From NCBI GenBank assembly GCA_036272915.1, contig DATAXV010000221.1:1-6739 (forward strand): a stretch of DNA of 6,739 bases, read 5' to 3'. Within the stretch, counting starts at the first letter, position 1, and every line of letters starts with the position of its first letter. Below the pieces are notes generated by a model that searched no databases, had not been told where the DNA came from, and saw only the letters and a program-made list of their open reading frames with translations. Below, in pieces: positions 1 through 5,943 of the stretch. This DNA comes from DATAXV01 sp036272915 (GTDB taxonomy: Bacteria; Chloroflexota; Dormibacteria; Dormibacterales; Dormibacteraceae). Position numbers and translations under genes: made by a program.

Positions 1-446
1 GTCTTGCCCAGGCCCATCTCGTCCGCCAGCAGAAGCCGGTCGCGATCGTGGAGGAGACGGACCCCCTGGACCTGGAAGGGCATCAGGTCGTGGGGCCAGT
101 CGACCACCCCGTCAGGATCCAGGCAGAGCCCGAGCGGAGGCTGCAGCCGGGCCAGCAGCCGAAGCCGCAGGTCAGGCTCGCGCTCCTCTCTCTCCTGCTG
201 CTCACCGGTGCCGCCTGCGCCTGGCTCGGCCCCCTCGCCCTCCGGCCTCGACACCTCCCAGAACAGGAACGACGCGGCCGGGAGGAGGCGCAGGCCGGGG
301 ATGGTGGAGCGGGTGACGGCGGCCATCCCCAGGGGGAGCGATGCCGGCTCTCCGGGCACCGGCAGGGGGGCGGCGATCCGGAGCGCCGCCGGCCCGGGCC
401 CCGGTGGGCGGGAACCGGCGCCCGGCAGCCAGGCAATGGCCGGCAT
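1..446 (-). CDS. SNF2-family DEAD/DEAH-box helicase, N-terminal part (runs off the window)
   Basis: This is the first 148 codons of a superfamily 2 helicase/translocase; the rest lies before base 1. Residues 1-115 are a poorly conserved N-terminal region rich in Pro, Gly and Glu. From about residue 116 the family pattern appears: a Q-motif-like LMPFQVQGVRLL, then LLADEMGLGKT, the classic SNF2 Walker A (motif I), at the window edge. Such proteins use ATP to translocate on double-stranded DNA or remodel protein-DNA complexes, and many sit in restriction or phage-defence operons. The ATG at 446-444 shares one base with the stop of the gene before it (TGATG). A GAGGT ribosome binding site at 457-453, 6 bases upstream, supports this start. 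Fusion to nuclease or other domains cannot be judged because motifs Ia to VI are outside. SNF2 assignment is secure for the visible part; the biological role is inferred from the operon. Confidence 0.85.
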   Translation of the reverse strand, partial: MPAIAWLPGAGSRPPGPGPAALRIAAPLPVPGEPASLPLGMAAVTRSTIPGLRLLPAASFLFWEVSRPEGEGAEPGAGGTGEQQEREEREPDLRLRLLARLQPPLGLCLDPDGVVDWPHDLMPFQVQGVRLLHDRDRLLLADEMGLGK

Positions 447-1015
447 CAGCGGACCTCATCCGCCGAGGCGTCGGCCCTGAAAGCCTCCTCCAGGCCCTCG
501 AGCATCCGGTCGAAGGGCTCCAGCAGCAGCCCCCGGCCGGATAGGGTGGCCACCAGCCGGCGCGGCGGCGACTGGGGGGCGGGCAGATGCGGCCGCCAGA
601 AGAGATGGAGCGACCTCCCGCCGGTGAGCACGTCCTCGCCGCCGGACGGCGCCGGCTCGAGGTCCGGCTCCGGCGCGACGCGGCAGACCGGGATCTTGAC
701 GTCCAGGTCCTCCCCAAAGAGCGCCGGCGGGATCTCGGCGGCGAGGCAGATGATGACCAGCGGGGTCCGCCGCGTGGCCTCGAAGAGGCTGGCGGCGAGC
801 GTCTTCGCCACCTCGCGCTGCAGCTGATCCGGCCGCCACAGGGCGCTGGCGGGGAGGTCGACCCGGTTGTAGGTGAACTCCACCGGGGAGCCGCGGCCGT
901 TGACCTGGAGGATCGCGCCGCGCCGCTCTCGATCGTGAGCGCCCGGCAGCAGGCGGAGGAAGGCGGCGGTGCCCCCCGCCTCCATCTCGGCGTTGTCTTT
1001 GAAGGGGATGCTCAC
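446..1015 (-). CDS. Uncharacterised 189-residue protein between BREX-like ATPase and SNF2 helicase
   Basis: I do not recognise this family. The GTG start at 1015-1013 overlaps the stop of the ATPase gene as GTGA, and the stop overlaps the helicase ATG by one base, so it is the middle of a coupled trio. The frame stays open upstream to 1381, but that part lies inside the ATPase gene in another frame and is not used. Visible elements are a short acidic N-terminus, a probable beta segment around residues 32-52 (RRGAILQV to FTYNRVDLP), an amphipathic helix at 61-80, a hydrophobic strand PLVIICLAAEIP at 85-96, then IPVCRVA at 108-114. A Pro-rich linker at 115-150 and a final helix near 165-180 follow. 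There is no signal peptide, membrane segment or zinc cluster. It is probably a cytosolic adaptor or subunit of the same machine; that is inference from position only. Confidence 0.75.
   Translation of the reverse strand: MSIPFKDNAEMEAGGTAAFLRLLPGAHDRERRGAILQVNGRGSPVEFTYNRVDLPASALWRPDQLQREVAKTLAASLFEATRRTPLVIICLAAEIPPALFGEDLDVKIPVCRVAPEPDLEPAPSGGEDVLTGGRSLHLFWRPHLPAPQSPPRRLVATLSGRGLLLEPFDRMLEGLEEAFRADASADEVR
453..457 (-). promoter_or_regulatory. Ribosome binding site of the SNF2 helicase
   Basis: The minus strand reads GAGGT at 457-453, 6 bases before the ATG at 446. It sits within the last codons of the previous gene. Together with the TGATG overlap it supports translation of the helicase by both re-initiation and independent ribosome entry. 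Confidence 0.55.
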
Positions 1016-2283
1016 TGCCCGGGCGTCGGGTCCTCGTCCTCCTCGGACGTCTCCAGGTCGGGATGCTCGGTGAGATCGGGAGTCAGCGTCCGCATCTCGA
1101 TGTCCGGCCGGTACGAGGGATCGAGCCGCAGCAGGTCCCAGCGGGTGATCCACTCCCGGACGTGCTGGCGCATGCTCACCGGCAGGCTCTCCGCGGCCGG
1201 GGCCTCCGCCGGCGGCCGCCATCCATGGGCCTGCGCGTATAGCTCGCGGACCCGATCGTGGGTCCGCCGGACGACCGCCTCGTCGGGCGGGCGAAGGCGC
1301 ATCCACCGCTTGCTCGCCGGGGCCAGGAACTCCATGCCCGCCTCGATCACGGCCAACTGCGCGGGGTCGCGCTCGGCCCACCGCTGAGGGATCTTCTCAC
1401 GGTCCCGGCGCTGTTCGAAGACGACGCCGGTGAACTCGGTGGTCACGGTCCCGACCATGAGCAGCCCGGGCACGGTTCGGTGCTTCAGCCGCCCCGCCAG
1501 CGCCGCCAGCGTGGCGTAGGAACGCTCCCGCGCGGCGAGGGACAGGCTGGCGACCAGCTCCACCTCGTCGAGCAGGAGCACCCAGCCGCTGTACCCGGCG
1601 GCGGCGATCAGCTGAGCGGCGAAGCGGAGGCGGGGGTAGGCGAGGTCCTGGATACGGCGGGCGCGGAGGTCGGGCCGTGGCTGGCCGATCATGCGCAGCT
1701 GCTTCTTGACCTCGCTGACGCTGATGCGGTCCCCCTGCCAGAAGGCGATGATCCGGTCGACCAGCTCGGACTCCTGGCTGAGCCGGTCGTGGAGGAGGAG
1801 GGTGGCTTGGAACAAGGGGTCGAAGGCCAGCTGCGGGTCCTGGATCAGCCGATAGAGCTCGGCGTAGGCCTGGCTGCCCACGCGGAGCCGCTCCACCACC
1901 TCGGGCAGGCCGCCGACGCGGTCGGGGAGGGTCAGGCTCTCGATCGCGGCCCGGAACATCCGGTGCGGATCGCCCAGCGGCGTCTCCTTGCTGATCACCA
2001 CCTTGCTGCATGCGAACCCCGCCTCCAGGGAGACGTGCTGCAGCCACTCCAGCAGATGGGACTTGCCGGTCCCGAACTCGCCCTGGATCATGAAGCCCTG
2101 GAGCTGGCGGCCGAGACCGCGCTCGCCCGCGATCGAGCCCAGGGAGTCAAGGAACCTGGATTCGATCGCCTGCTGGTCGGTGCCCAGGTGACGGACGGCG
2201 GCGCGGTTGGGCACCCCCGCTCGCAGCGCCTCGATCGAGCGCCGGCTGGCCAGCCGGTCCTCGGCGGAGATCTCGGTCAGCAC
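1012..2283 (-). CDS. BrxD/DUF2791-like P-loop ATPase (BREX-system ATP-binding domain)
   Basis: This 423-residue ATPase belongs to the DUF2791/BREX ATP-binding group that includes BrxD and BrxC/PglY. Residues 13-34 match the family's usual N-terminus (SRRSIEALRAGVPNR, then RHLG). Walker A is GEFGTGKSH at 68-76 with Lys74, and Walker B is WVLLLDE at 234-240 with Asp239 and Glu240. A sensor-like strand GLLMVGT follows at 273-279. The C-terminal part carries MRQHVREWITRWDLLRLDP (about 361-379), then a strongly acidic tail. All catalytic motifs are intact, so ATP hydrolysis is expected. The GTG start at 2283 overlaps the previous gene by 7 bases, and no in-frame alternative has a better ribosome site. 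It follows a degenerate relative of itself and precedes an orphan protein and an SNF2 helicase. A role in ATP-driven DNA recognition or loading is inferred; the partner set does not match any BREX type I can confirm. Confidence 0.85.
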   Translation of the reverse strand: MLTEISAEDRLASRRSIEALRAGVPNRAAVRHLGTDQQAIESRFLDSLGSIAGERGLGRQLQGFMIQGEFGTGKSHLLEWLQHVSLEAGFACSKVVISKETPLGDPHRMFRAAIESLTLPDRVGGLPEVVERLRVGSQAYAELYRLIQDPQLAFDPLFQATLLLHDRLSQESELVDRIIAFWQGDRISVSEVKKQLRMIGQPRPDLRARRIQDLAYPRLRFAAQLIAAAGYSGWVLLLDEVELVASLSLAARERSYATLAALAGRLKHRTVPGLLMVGTVTTEFTGVVFEQRRDREKIPQRWAERDPAQLAVIEAGMEFLAPASKRWMRLRPPDEAVVRRTHDRVRELYAQAHGWRPPAEAPAAESLPVSMRQHVREWITRWDLLRLDPSYRPDIEMRTLTPDLTEHPDLETSEEDEDPTPGQ

Positions 2284-3242
2284 ACGCCGGCCTCGGCGAT
2301 CCGGACCAGCGGGGCAAGCGGGTTCGGGTGTCTTCGATCTCGCACGTCGTCGGTCATGCGCAGATGGAGGGCACTGTAGGAGCGCAGACCCCGCTCCTCG
2401 TCCTCGAGGAACTCCGGCCCGGTGACGAACACGAACATCGCGCCCTGCATGTCGTCGGTCCCGTCAACGAACTCGCGAAGCGTCTCCCACATGTCCAGCG
2501 CGGCCGCCTTGGAGTAGCGGTTGCGACCGTCGTCGATCGGCTTGGGAAGCGAGTAGCGGGAGACGTTGACCACCACCACCAGCCCCTGCCGCCCGGTCTT
2601 GCGGATGAACGCGGAGGTGGAGAGGAGCATGGTCCGGGCGGTGTGGCGATCGATCCGCTGATAGATGAAGGCGTCCCGCAGCGGGCCGATGCGGGGCAGC
2701 TCGCCTCGCAGCCAGCTGAGCACGTGCTGGGCCAGCTCCCGGCGGAGCTCGTCCGGCTGGAGCTCGGCCTGGCAGATGGCCAGCGCCCCCAGGCGGAACT
2801 GCCGGCTCAGGCCCGGGTCGCGCATCAGGCCCCGGGTCAGCGCCATCCGCAGCTCCTGCCTGACCACGGTCAGGTGCTGGTCGTTGACGAGCGCCACCGT
2901 CCCCGCGTCCAGGCTGTCGCCGCCGGGCAGCCGGAAGCCCGCCGCCTCGAGCTCGGCGCGGAGGAAGTCGCGGGCGAGCACGTCCCACTCGATCTGACGG
3001 GCGACTTCGAAGAAGAGGTTGTGCAGGAGGTGGACCTTGCACAGCCCGGCGTCAACGCCCGCCGCCCAGAAGCCCTGGTCGCGGGCCTCGGCCAGGACCC
3101 GCTCGGACACCGCAGCACCGGCCTCGGGAGTGGCCACGACCGCGACCTTGACCGAGGCGCCGCCCTCGCGCAGAAATCCGCCCAGGTACTCCTCGCGCAG
3201 CGTCGCCAGCCAGTCGTTCAGCTCGAGGCCGAGGTCGCTCAT
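2277..3242 (-). CDS. BrxD/DUF2791-like protein with degenerate nucleotide-binding motifs
   Basis: This 321-residue protein looks like an inactive paralogue of the ATPase encoded after it. Aligned by eye on the shared GF (here 57-58, there 89-90), its segment at 36-43 reads VATPEAGA where the partner has GEFGTGKS, so Gly42 replaces the catalytic Lys. At the Walker B position, QGLVVVVNVSRY (219-230) replaces GWVLLLDEVELV, so the Asp-Glu pair is lost. The C-terminal half keeps typical DUF2791 features: ARTMLLSTSAFIRKTG (202-217), WETLREFVDG (252-261), FVFVTGPEFLEDEERGLRSYSAL (270-292, quoted in part) and NPLAPLVRI (307-315). It is shorter than usual because the N-terminal lead-in is abbreviated. 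The ATG at 3242 lies one base after the preceding stop; the TGA at 2279-2277 lies inside the next gene. A structural or regulatory subunit in a mixed ATPase assembly is the likely role. The frame is clean, so it is not a decaying gene. Confidence 0.78.
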   Translation of the reverse strand: MSDLGLELNDWLATLREEYLGGFLREGGASVKVAVVATPEAGAAVSERVLAEARDQGFWAAGVDAGLCKVHLLHNLFFEVARQIEWDVLARDFLRAELEAAGFRLPGGDSLDAGTVALVNDQHLTVVRQELRMALTRGLMRDPGLSRQFRLGALAICQAELQPDELRRELAQHVLSWLRGELPRIGPLRDAFIYQRIDRHTARTMLLSTSAFIRKTGRQGLVVVVNVSRYSLPKPIDDGRNRYSKAAALDMWETLREFVDGTDDMQGAMFVFVTGPEFLEDEERGLRSYSALHLRMTDDVRDRRHPNPLAPLVRIAEAGVC

Positions 3243-3243
3243 G

Positions 3244-4059
3244 TCACTCGGAGTCGAAGCGGATGCTGGAGTAGAGCCTCTCCCGGCCGGACTCGGTGAC
3301 GAAGCGGAAGACGTTCTTGCCGCCGCGCGTCCCGGTGCTGGCGGGGAAGCTGAGGTCGCGCCCGGTCGGGGTCACGTGAAGGCCGGAGCGGTCGAGCCGG
3401 TAGACGTCCATGACGAAGTCCAGCTCCGTGTACTCGCGGCCCTGTCCCGGACGCAGCACCAGAAGCTCGTAGATGCGCCGCAGGGGGATGGCCACCCCGT
3501 CGGTGTCCCCGGTCAGGGTCAGGTAGGCCTTCTCGAAGGCGGCGGCGAGACGGTTCGGGTTGTCCTTGGCCGGCTTGGCGCGAAGCCGCTCCAGCGTCCT
3601 GACCAGGACCGACGGCCGGAGGCCCCGCTGGGTCCTTCCCCCGACCTTCAGAGCGAGGTCGCGCGCGTTGACCTTGACGATGACGGGGAAGCTGTACACC
3701 TGCCCGTCCACCTCCTTGACACCGGCGAGCCCATCGGCCTCGGCGCGGCCGAGCAGCTCGCCGACGTAGCCCTGATCCAGGTGCCGCTCGCCGTCGAAGG
3801 CCCACGAGCGCCCCGCGGTCCGGGCCGACTCGGTCAGCGCCGCGGAAGCCTCGACGGCGGACTCCAGCGCCCGAGGCAGGTCGCGGAGATTGCCCACCTT
3901 GGCGGCATCGACGGCCCGCCTCACCTCCCGCTGAGCGGCGGCAAGGGCCTTGGCGGTCACCGCCAGCCTCTCGTCGAGCAGCTCCAGCGCGTTTTCGAGG
4001 GGGCTGTCCGGGGCATGCTCGTCCGCAGTCCCCGCAGTCGGCCGGTCCTCGTCGGTCAC
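3244..4059 (-). CDS. Uncharacterised protein with helical N-terminus, first gene of the operon
   Basis: I do not recognise this 271-residue protein. Residues 1-18 are acidic and probably disordered. Residues 20-80 form an Ala/Leu/Glu/Arg-rich helical stretch that could be a coiled coil (ALELLDERLAVTAKAL, then ALESAVEASAALTESA). Residues 85-140 alternate short strands, including VYSFPVIVKVNARDLALKV. Residues 140-200 look helical (VLVRTLERLRA, LAAAFEKAYLTL), and the end (205-271) contains REYTELDFVMDVYRLDRSG and a basic TGTRGGKNVFRFV segment, which might be a winged-helix-like or nucleic-acid contact region. There is no signal peptide or membrane segment. I chose the GTG at 4059 because AGGAG lies 6 bases upstream (4070-4066); an ATG at 4077 would add six residues but has no ribosome site. 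The next gene starts one base after its stop. Function unknown; an adaptor in the same complex is plausible. Confidence 0.75.
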   Translation of the reverse strand: MTDEDRPTAGTADEHAPDSPLENALELLDERLAVTAKALAAAQREVRRAVDAAKVGNLRDLPRALESAVEASAALTESARTAGRSWAFDGERHLDQGYVGELLGRAEADGLAGVKEVDGQVYSFPVIVKVNARDLALKVGGRTQRGLRPSVLVRTLERLRAKPAKDNPNRLAAAFEKAYLTLTGDTDGVAIPLRRIYELLVLRPGQGREYTELDFVMDVYRLDRSGLHVTPTGRDLSFPASTGTRGGKNVFRFVTESGRERLYSSIRFDSE

Positions 4060-4065
4060 GAAGCT

Positions 4066-4070
4066 CTCCT
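4066..4070 (-). promoter_or_regulatory. Ribosome binding site that decides the start of the first operon gene
   Basis: The minus strand reads AGGAG here, followed by AGCTTC and then GTG at 4059. This near-ideal site favours GTG 4059 over the in-frame ATG at 4077, whose upstream bases (CCTCGCGGAA) have no Shine-Dalgarno match. The site lies inside what would be the coding region if the ATG were used. Confidence 0.6.
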
Positions 4071-4110
4071 GCAGCATTTCCGCGAGGATACACGCCACGC
4101 TCGGCGGGCT

Positions 4111-4120
4111 GAACGCGTTC
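4111..4120. promoter_or_regulatory. Perfect palindrome upstream of the operon, possible operator
   Basis: GAACGCGTTC is a perfect 10-bp palindrome about 52 bases before the GTG at 4059, a position where an operator could act on the operon promoter. On the minus strand the overlapping GGGAAC also resembles the -35 box of ECF sigma promoters, with CGTGG 17 bases after GGAAC. One copy in GC-rich DNA may be chance, so this is only a candidate. Confidence 0.25.
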
Positions 4121-4390
4121 CCGCGGCCTTGTCCGCGCGTGCCGCGTCGGTCCGTCTCTGAGCCTGGATGGCGTGGTCGGAGGGCCGGCAGTGGTCGGCC
4201 GCGACCCGGTCTCGTCTCGATCCTGCGATCGATGACCGCGTTGGCAGGTGCTGAAGCGCCATCTCCCTGTGGCCGAGATGGCATCCCGGCAGCCTTCCGC
4301 GTCATCAACTCCCCGGAACGGCCATCCGTCGCCAGGGCGAGAGATCCGCGCTGTCCAGTGGAGTGGCCTAGACAGGGTCCATCCGAAGTC

Positions 4391-4450
4391 CGTCCAAACT
4401 AACGCAATTAATGCGACCAAATTAACAGCAAACCAGCGACCATTCTAATG
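4391..4450. promoter_or_regulatory. AT-rich island, probable promoter region of the DUF4143 gene
   Basis: By hand count this stretch is about 42% GC, far below the surrounding DNA. It contains the near-palindrome CGCAATTAATGCG (4403-4415) and, at 4444-4449, TCTAAT, which matches the -10 consensus at five of six positions. That -10 is too close to the ATG at 4452 to serve it, so either it is fortuitous or translation starts further in, such as at GTG 4470. No good -35 box is visible at the right spacing. Confidence 0.35.
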
Positions 4451-4451
4451 C

Positions 4452-5738
4452 ATGGCGCATACTGAACCCGTGCCGAGCCCATCCCGTTCGCCCCTCGGGA
4501 GGATCCTTCCTCGCAGGGCCGCCACGGCCGTCGAGAACGCCCTCGCGGACACTCGAGTGGTGCTCGTCAACGGTGCCCGGCAATGCGGCAAGAGCACCCT
4601 CGTCGCACAAATCGGCCGTGCTCGGCAGGCGGAGTGGCGCAGCCTGGACCACGCGGCACTCCGCGAGGCGGCGGCATCCGACCCGACAGAGTTCGTCGCC
4701 GGAGCAGACCTCATGGTCATCGATGAGGTCCAACGCGTCCCCGAACTCCTGCTCGCCATCAAGGCCGCTGTTGACGAGGACCCCCGGCCGGGGCGCTTTC
4801 TCCTGACCGGGTCGGCCCGTGTGCTGGGCCTCCGGGGGGTGCTTGACGCCCTGCCCGGCCGGATGGAGACGATCGAGCTCTGGCCCCTCTCCCAGGGAGA
4901 GATCGAGGGTCAACCGGACGGGTTCGTCGACGCTCTCTTCACGCTCGGACCCGAGCTCAGGCACAGGTCAGGCGAAACCCGCTCGACCTACATCGATCGC
5001 GTCGTACGCGGAGGCTTTCCCGAGGCGATCGCTCGGATCGGGGCACGACGTGAGCGATTTCTGGACTCGTACGTGGCCGACATCGTGAACCGGGACGTGA
5101 TTCAGCTCTCGGAGATCGAGCGTGGGCCTCAGATGCGTGCCCTGATCCGCCTTCTCGCCGCCAGGTCGGCGCAACCTCTGGTCGCCAGCGCACTCGCCCG
5201 CGAACTGGGGCTCTCGCAGCCGACCATCGCCCGCTATCTCAGCCTCCTGGAGGAGGTGTTTCTCATCAAACGAGTCCCAGCCTGGTCGCGCAACCTCAGC
5301 GCCCGCGCCGTGCGCACGCCCACGGTCGGGATCGTCGACTCGGGCATTGCGGCGAACCTTCTTGACCTCGACGCCGGACGGCTGCGCGCCCCCGCCAGCC
5401 CCCTCGGACCCCTGCTCGAGAGCTTCGTCGTGATGGAGGTCGCACGCCAGCTGAGCTGGTCCCAGCAGCGCGTCGAGCTGTACCACTACCGCACCAAGGA
5501 CGGTGTTGAGGTCGACGCCATCCTGGAGAACAGGCGAGGGCAGGTGGTCGCGATCGAGGTCAAGGCCGCATCCACCGTCCGATCCGAGGACTTCCGGGGA
5601 ATTTCTCACATCGCCGACCGCCTGGGTGAGGACTTCGTCGCCGGCGTCGTGCTGTACACGGGCCAGCAGACGCTCTCCTTCGGTCCCCGCCTCCGGGCGA
5701 TGTCGATCGGCGCCGTCTGGGAGGTCGGCGGCTCCTGA
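4452..5738 (+). CDS. AAA_14/DUF4143 ATP-binding protein
   Basis: This complete 428-residue protein has the standard layout of the AAA_14 plus DUF4143 family, at about its usual length. Walker A is GARQCGKS at 41-48, Walker B is LMVIDE at 87-92 followed by the family's VQRVPE, and sensor 1 is LLTGSAR at 117-123. A winged-helix segment lies around 240-275 (ALARELGLSQPTIARYLSLL). The C-terminal domain resembles a PD-(D/E)XK fold: Glu323 in LLESFV, Asp355 in GVEVDAIL and EVK at 369-371. The family is abundant and multi-copy in bacteria; its cellular role is poorly defined, and nuclease activity is not established. No ribosome binding site precedes the ATG at 4452, and homology begins near residue 16, so GTG 4470 is possible. 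It is transcribed away from the defence-like operon and stands alone, so a shared function is not implied. Confidence 0.9.
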   Translation: MAHTEPVPSPSRSPLGRILPRRAATAVENALADTRVVLVNGARQCGKSTLVAQIGRARQAEWRSLDHAALREAAASDPTEFVAGADLMVIDEVQRVPELLLAIKAAVDEDPRPGRFLLTGSARVLGLRGVLDALPGRMETIELWPLSQGEIEGQPDGFVDALFTLGPELRHRSGETRSTYIDRVVRGGFPEAIARIGARRERFLDSYVADIVNRDVIQLSEIERGPQMRALIRLLAARSAQPLVASALARELGLSQPTIARYLSLLEEVFLIKRVPAWSRNLSARAVRTPTVGIVDSGIAANLLDLDAGRLRAPASPLGPLLESFVVMEVARQLSWSQQRVELYHYRTKDGVEVDAILENRRGQVVAIEVKAASTVRSEDFRGISHIADRLGEDFVAGVVLYTGQQTLSFGPRLRAMSIGAVWEVGGS

Positions 5739-5746
5739 GGTTGGCG

Positions 5747-5768
5747 CTTGGACCGCCGTCGGCCCAAG
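5747..5768 (+). terminator. Hairpin just after the DUF4143 gene, possible terminator
   Basis: Nine bases after the stop codon, CTTGG pairs with CCAAG, then after one A-C mismatch CCG pairs with CGG around a CCGT loop. The position fits transcription termination, but no T tract follows (the next bases are AAACTGAG), so it would not be a classic intrinsic terminator. Confidence 0.35.
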
Positions 5769-5835
5769 AAACTGAGTTGCGAGGACCCGGCATGGGCCGG
5801 TTGGGCGGCCGTCGTCCGGGTGGCCCATCCGCCGA

Positions 5836-5876
5836 CCGACATTTCCAGCCATAACGATCAGGTTTAGCCGACATTT
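5836..5876. repeat. 9-bp direct repeat, possible insertion-sequence end remnant
   Basis: CCGACATTT occurs at 5836-5844 and again at 5868-5876, a 32-base period. The second copy runs into the palindrome TTTCGAAA (5875-5882). On the minus strand this reads AAATGTCGG twice, separated by a less GC-rich stretch including GATCGTTATGG. Repeated short motifs at this spacing are typical of transposase-binding ends, for example in the IS21 family. No transposase gene is present, so this assignment is tentative. Confidence 0.35.
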
Positions 5877-5920
5877 TCGAAAGTAAGGGCTCGAATCTCC
5901 GACGAATCCCGCATTGAGAG

Positions 5921-5943
5921 GGTCGCCTCGCGGCACGGCGACC
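5921..5943. terminator. Hairpin in the convergent intergenic region
   Basis: GGTCGCC (5921-5927) pairs perfectly with GGCGACC (5937-5943) around a 9-base loop; flanking GAG and CTC can extend it. It lies between converging genes, where a bidirectional terminator would be expected, but no T tract flanks it on either strand. Confidence 0.3.

Larger units (their letters stand above)
4060..4451. other. Divergent intergenic region between operon and DUF4143 gene
   Basis: These 392 bases separate the two divergent transcription units. I see no convincing gene: the open frames crossing it (for example minus strand 4308 down to the operon's first gene) have no ribosome site and give Arg/Pro-rich translations typical of unread GC-rich DNA. 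It must contain promoters for both directions. The only clear compositional signal is the AT-rich patch at 4391-4450. Confidence 0.6.

Noticed and set aside
48..827. Plus-strand open frame opposite the helicase and orphan protein
   Set aside because: It is a shadow of two coupled minus-strand genes, one with an SNF2 Walker A motif.
1016..1381. Upstream extension of the 189-residue protein inside the ATPase gene
   Set aside because: It would overlap more than 360 bases of a well-supported ATPase gene; the GTGA overlap gives a natural start at 1015.
1258..2379. Long plus-strand open frame opposite the intact BrxD-like ATPase
   Set aside because: It is the antisense shadow of a gene with clear Walker motifs; its translation is low-complexity and resembles no family.
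2328..3299. Plus-strand open frame of 323 codons opposite the degenerate ATPase homologue
   Set aside because: It mirrors the real minus-strand gene in GC-rich DNA, where stop codons are rare on the opposite strand; no domain or ribosome site was seen.
1..4059. Calling the operon a known BREX system
   Set aside because: Only BrxD-like ATPase homologues and an SNF2 helicase are visible; the hallmark PglZ, a methylase and BrxC/PglY are not in the window.
3019..4161. Plus-strand open frame of 380 codons across the first operon gene
   Set aside because: It spans a gene boundary on the other strand and has no recognisable motif.
4078..4308. Upstream extension of the first operon gene to an ATG at 4308
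   Set aside because: The added residues are Arg/Pro/Gly-rich with no pattern, there is no ribosome site, and a strong one precedes GTG 4059.
4401..4413. Thirteen-base match (AACGCAATTAATG) to the E. coli lac promoter region, raising vector contamination
   Set aside because: The match ends abruptly on both sides and the flanks are unrelated to lac or cloning vectors as I remember them; chance in an AT-rich patch is likelier.
4968..5936. Minus-strand open frame of 322 codons opposite the DUF4143 gene
   Set aside because: It is antisense to a complete, well-recognised protein, with a Gly/Asp/Arg-rich unstructured translation.
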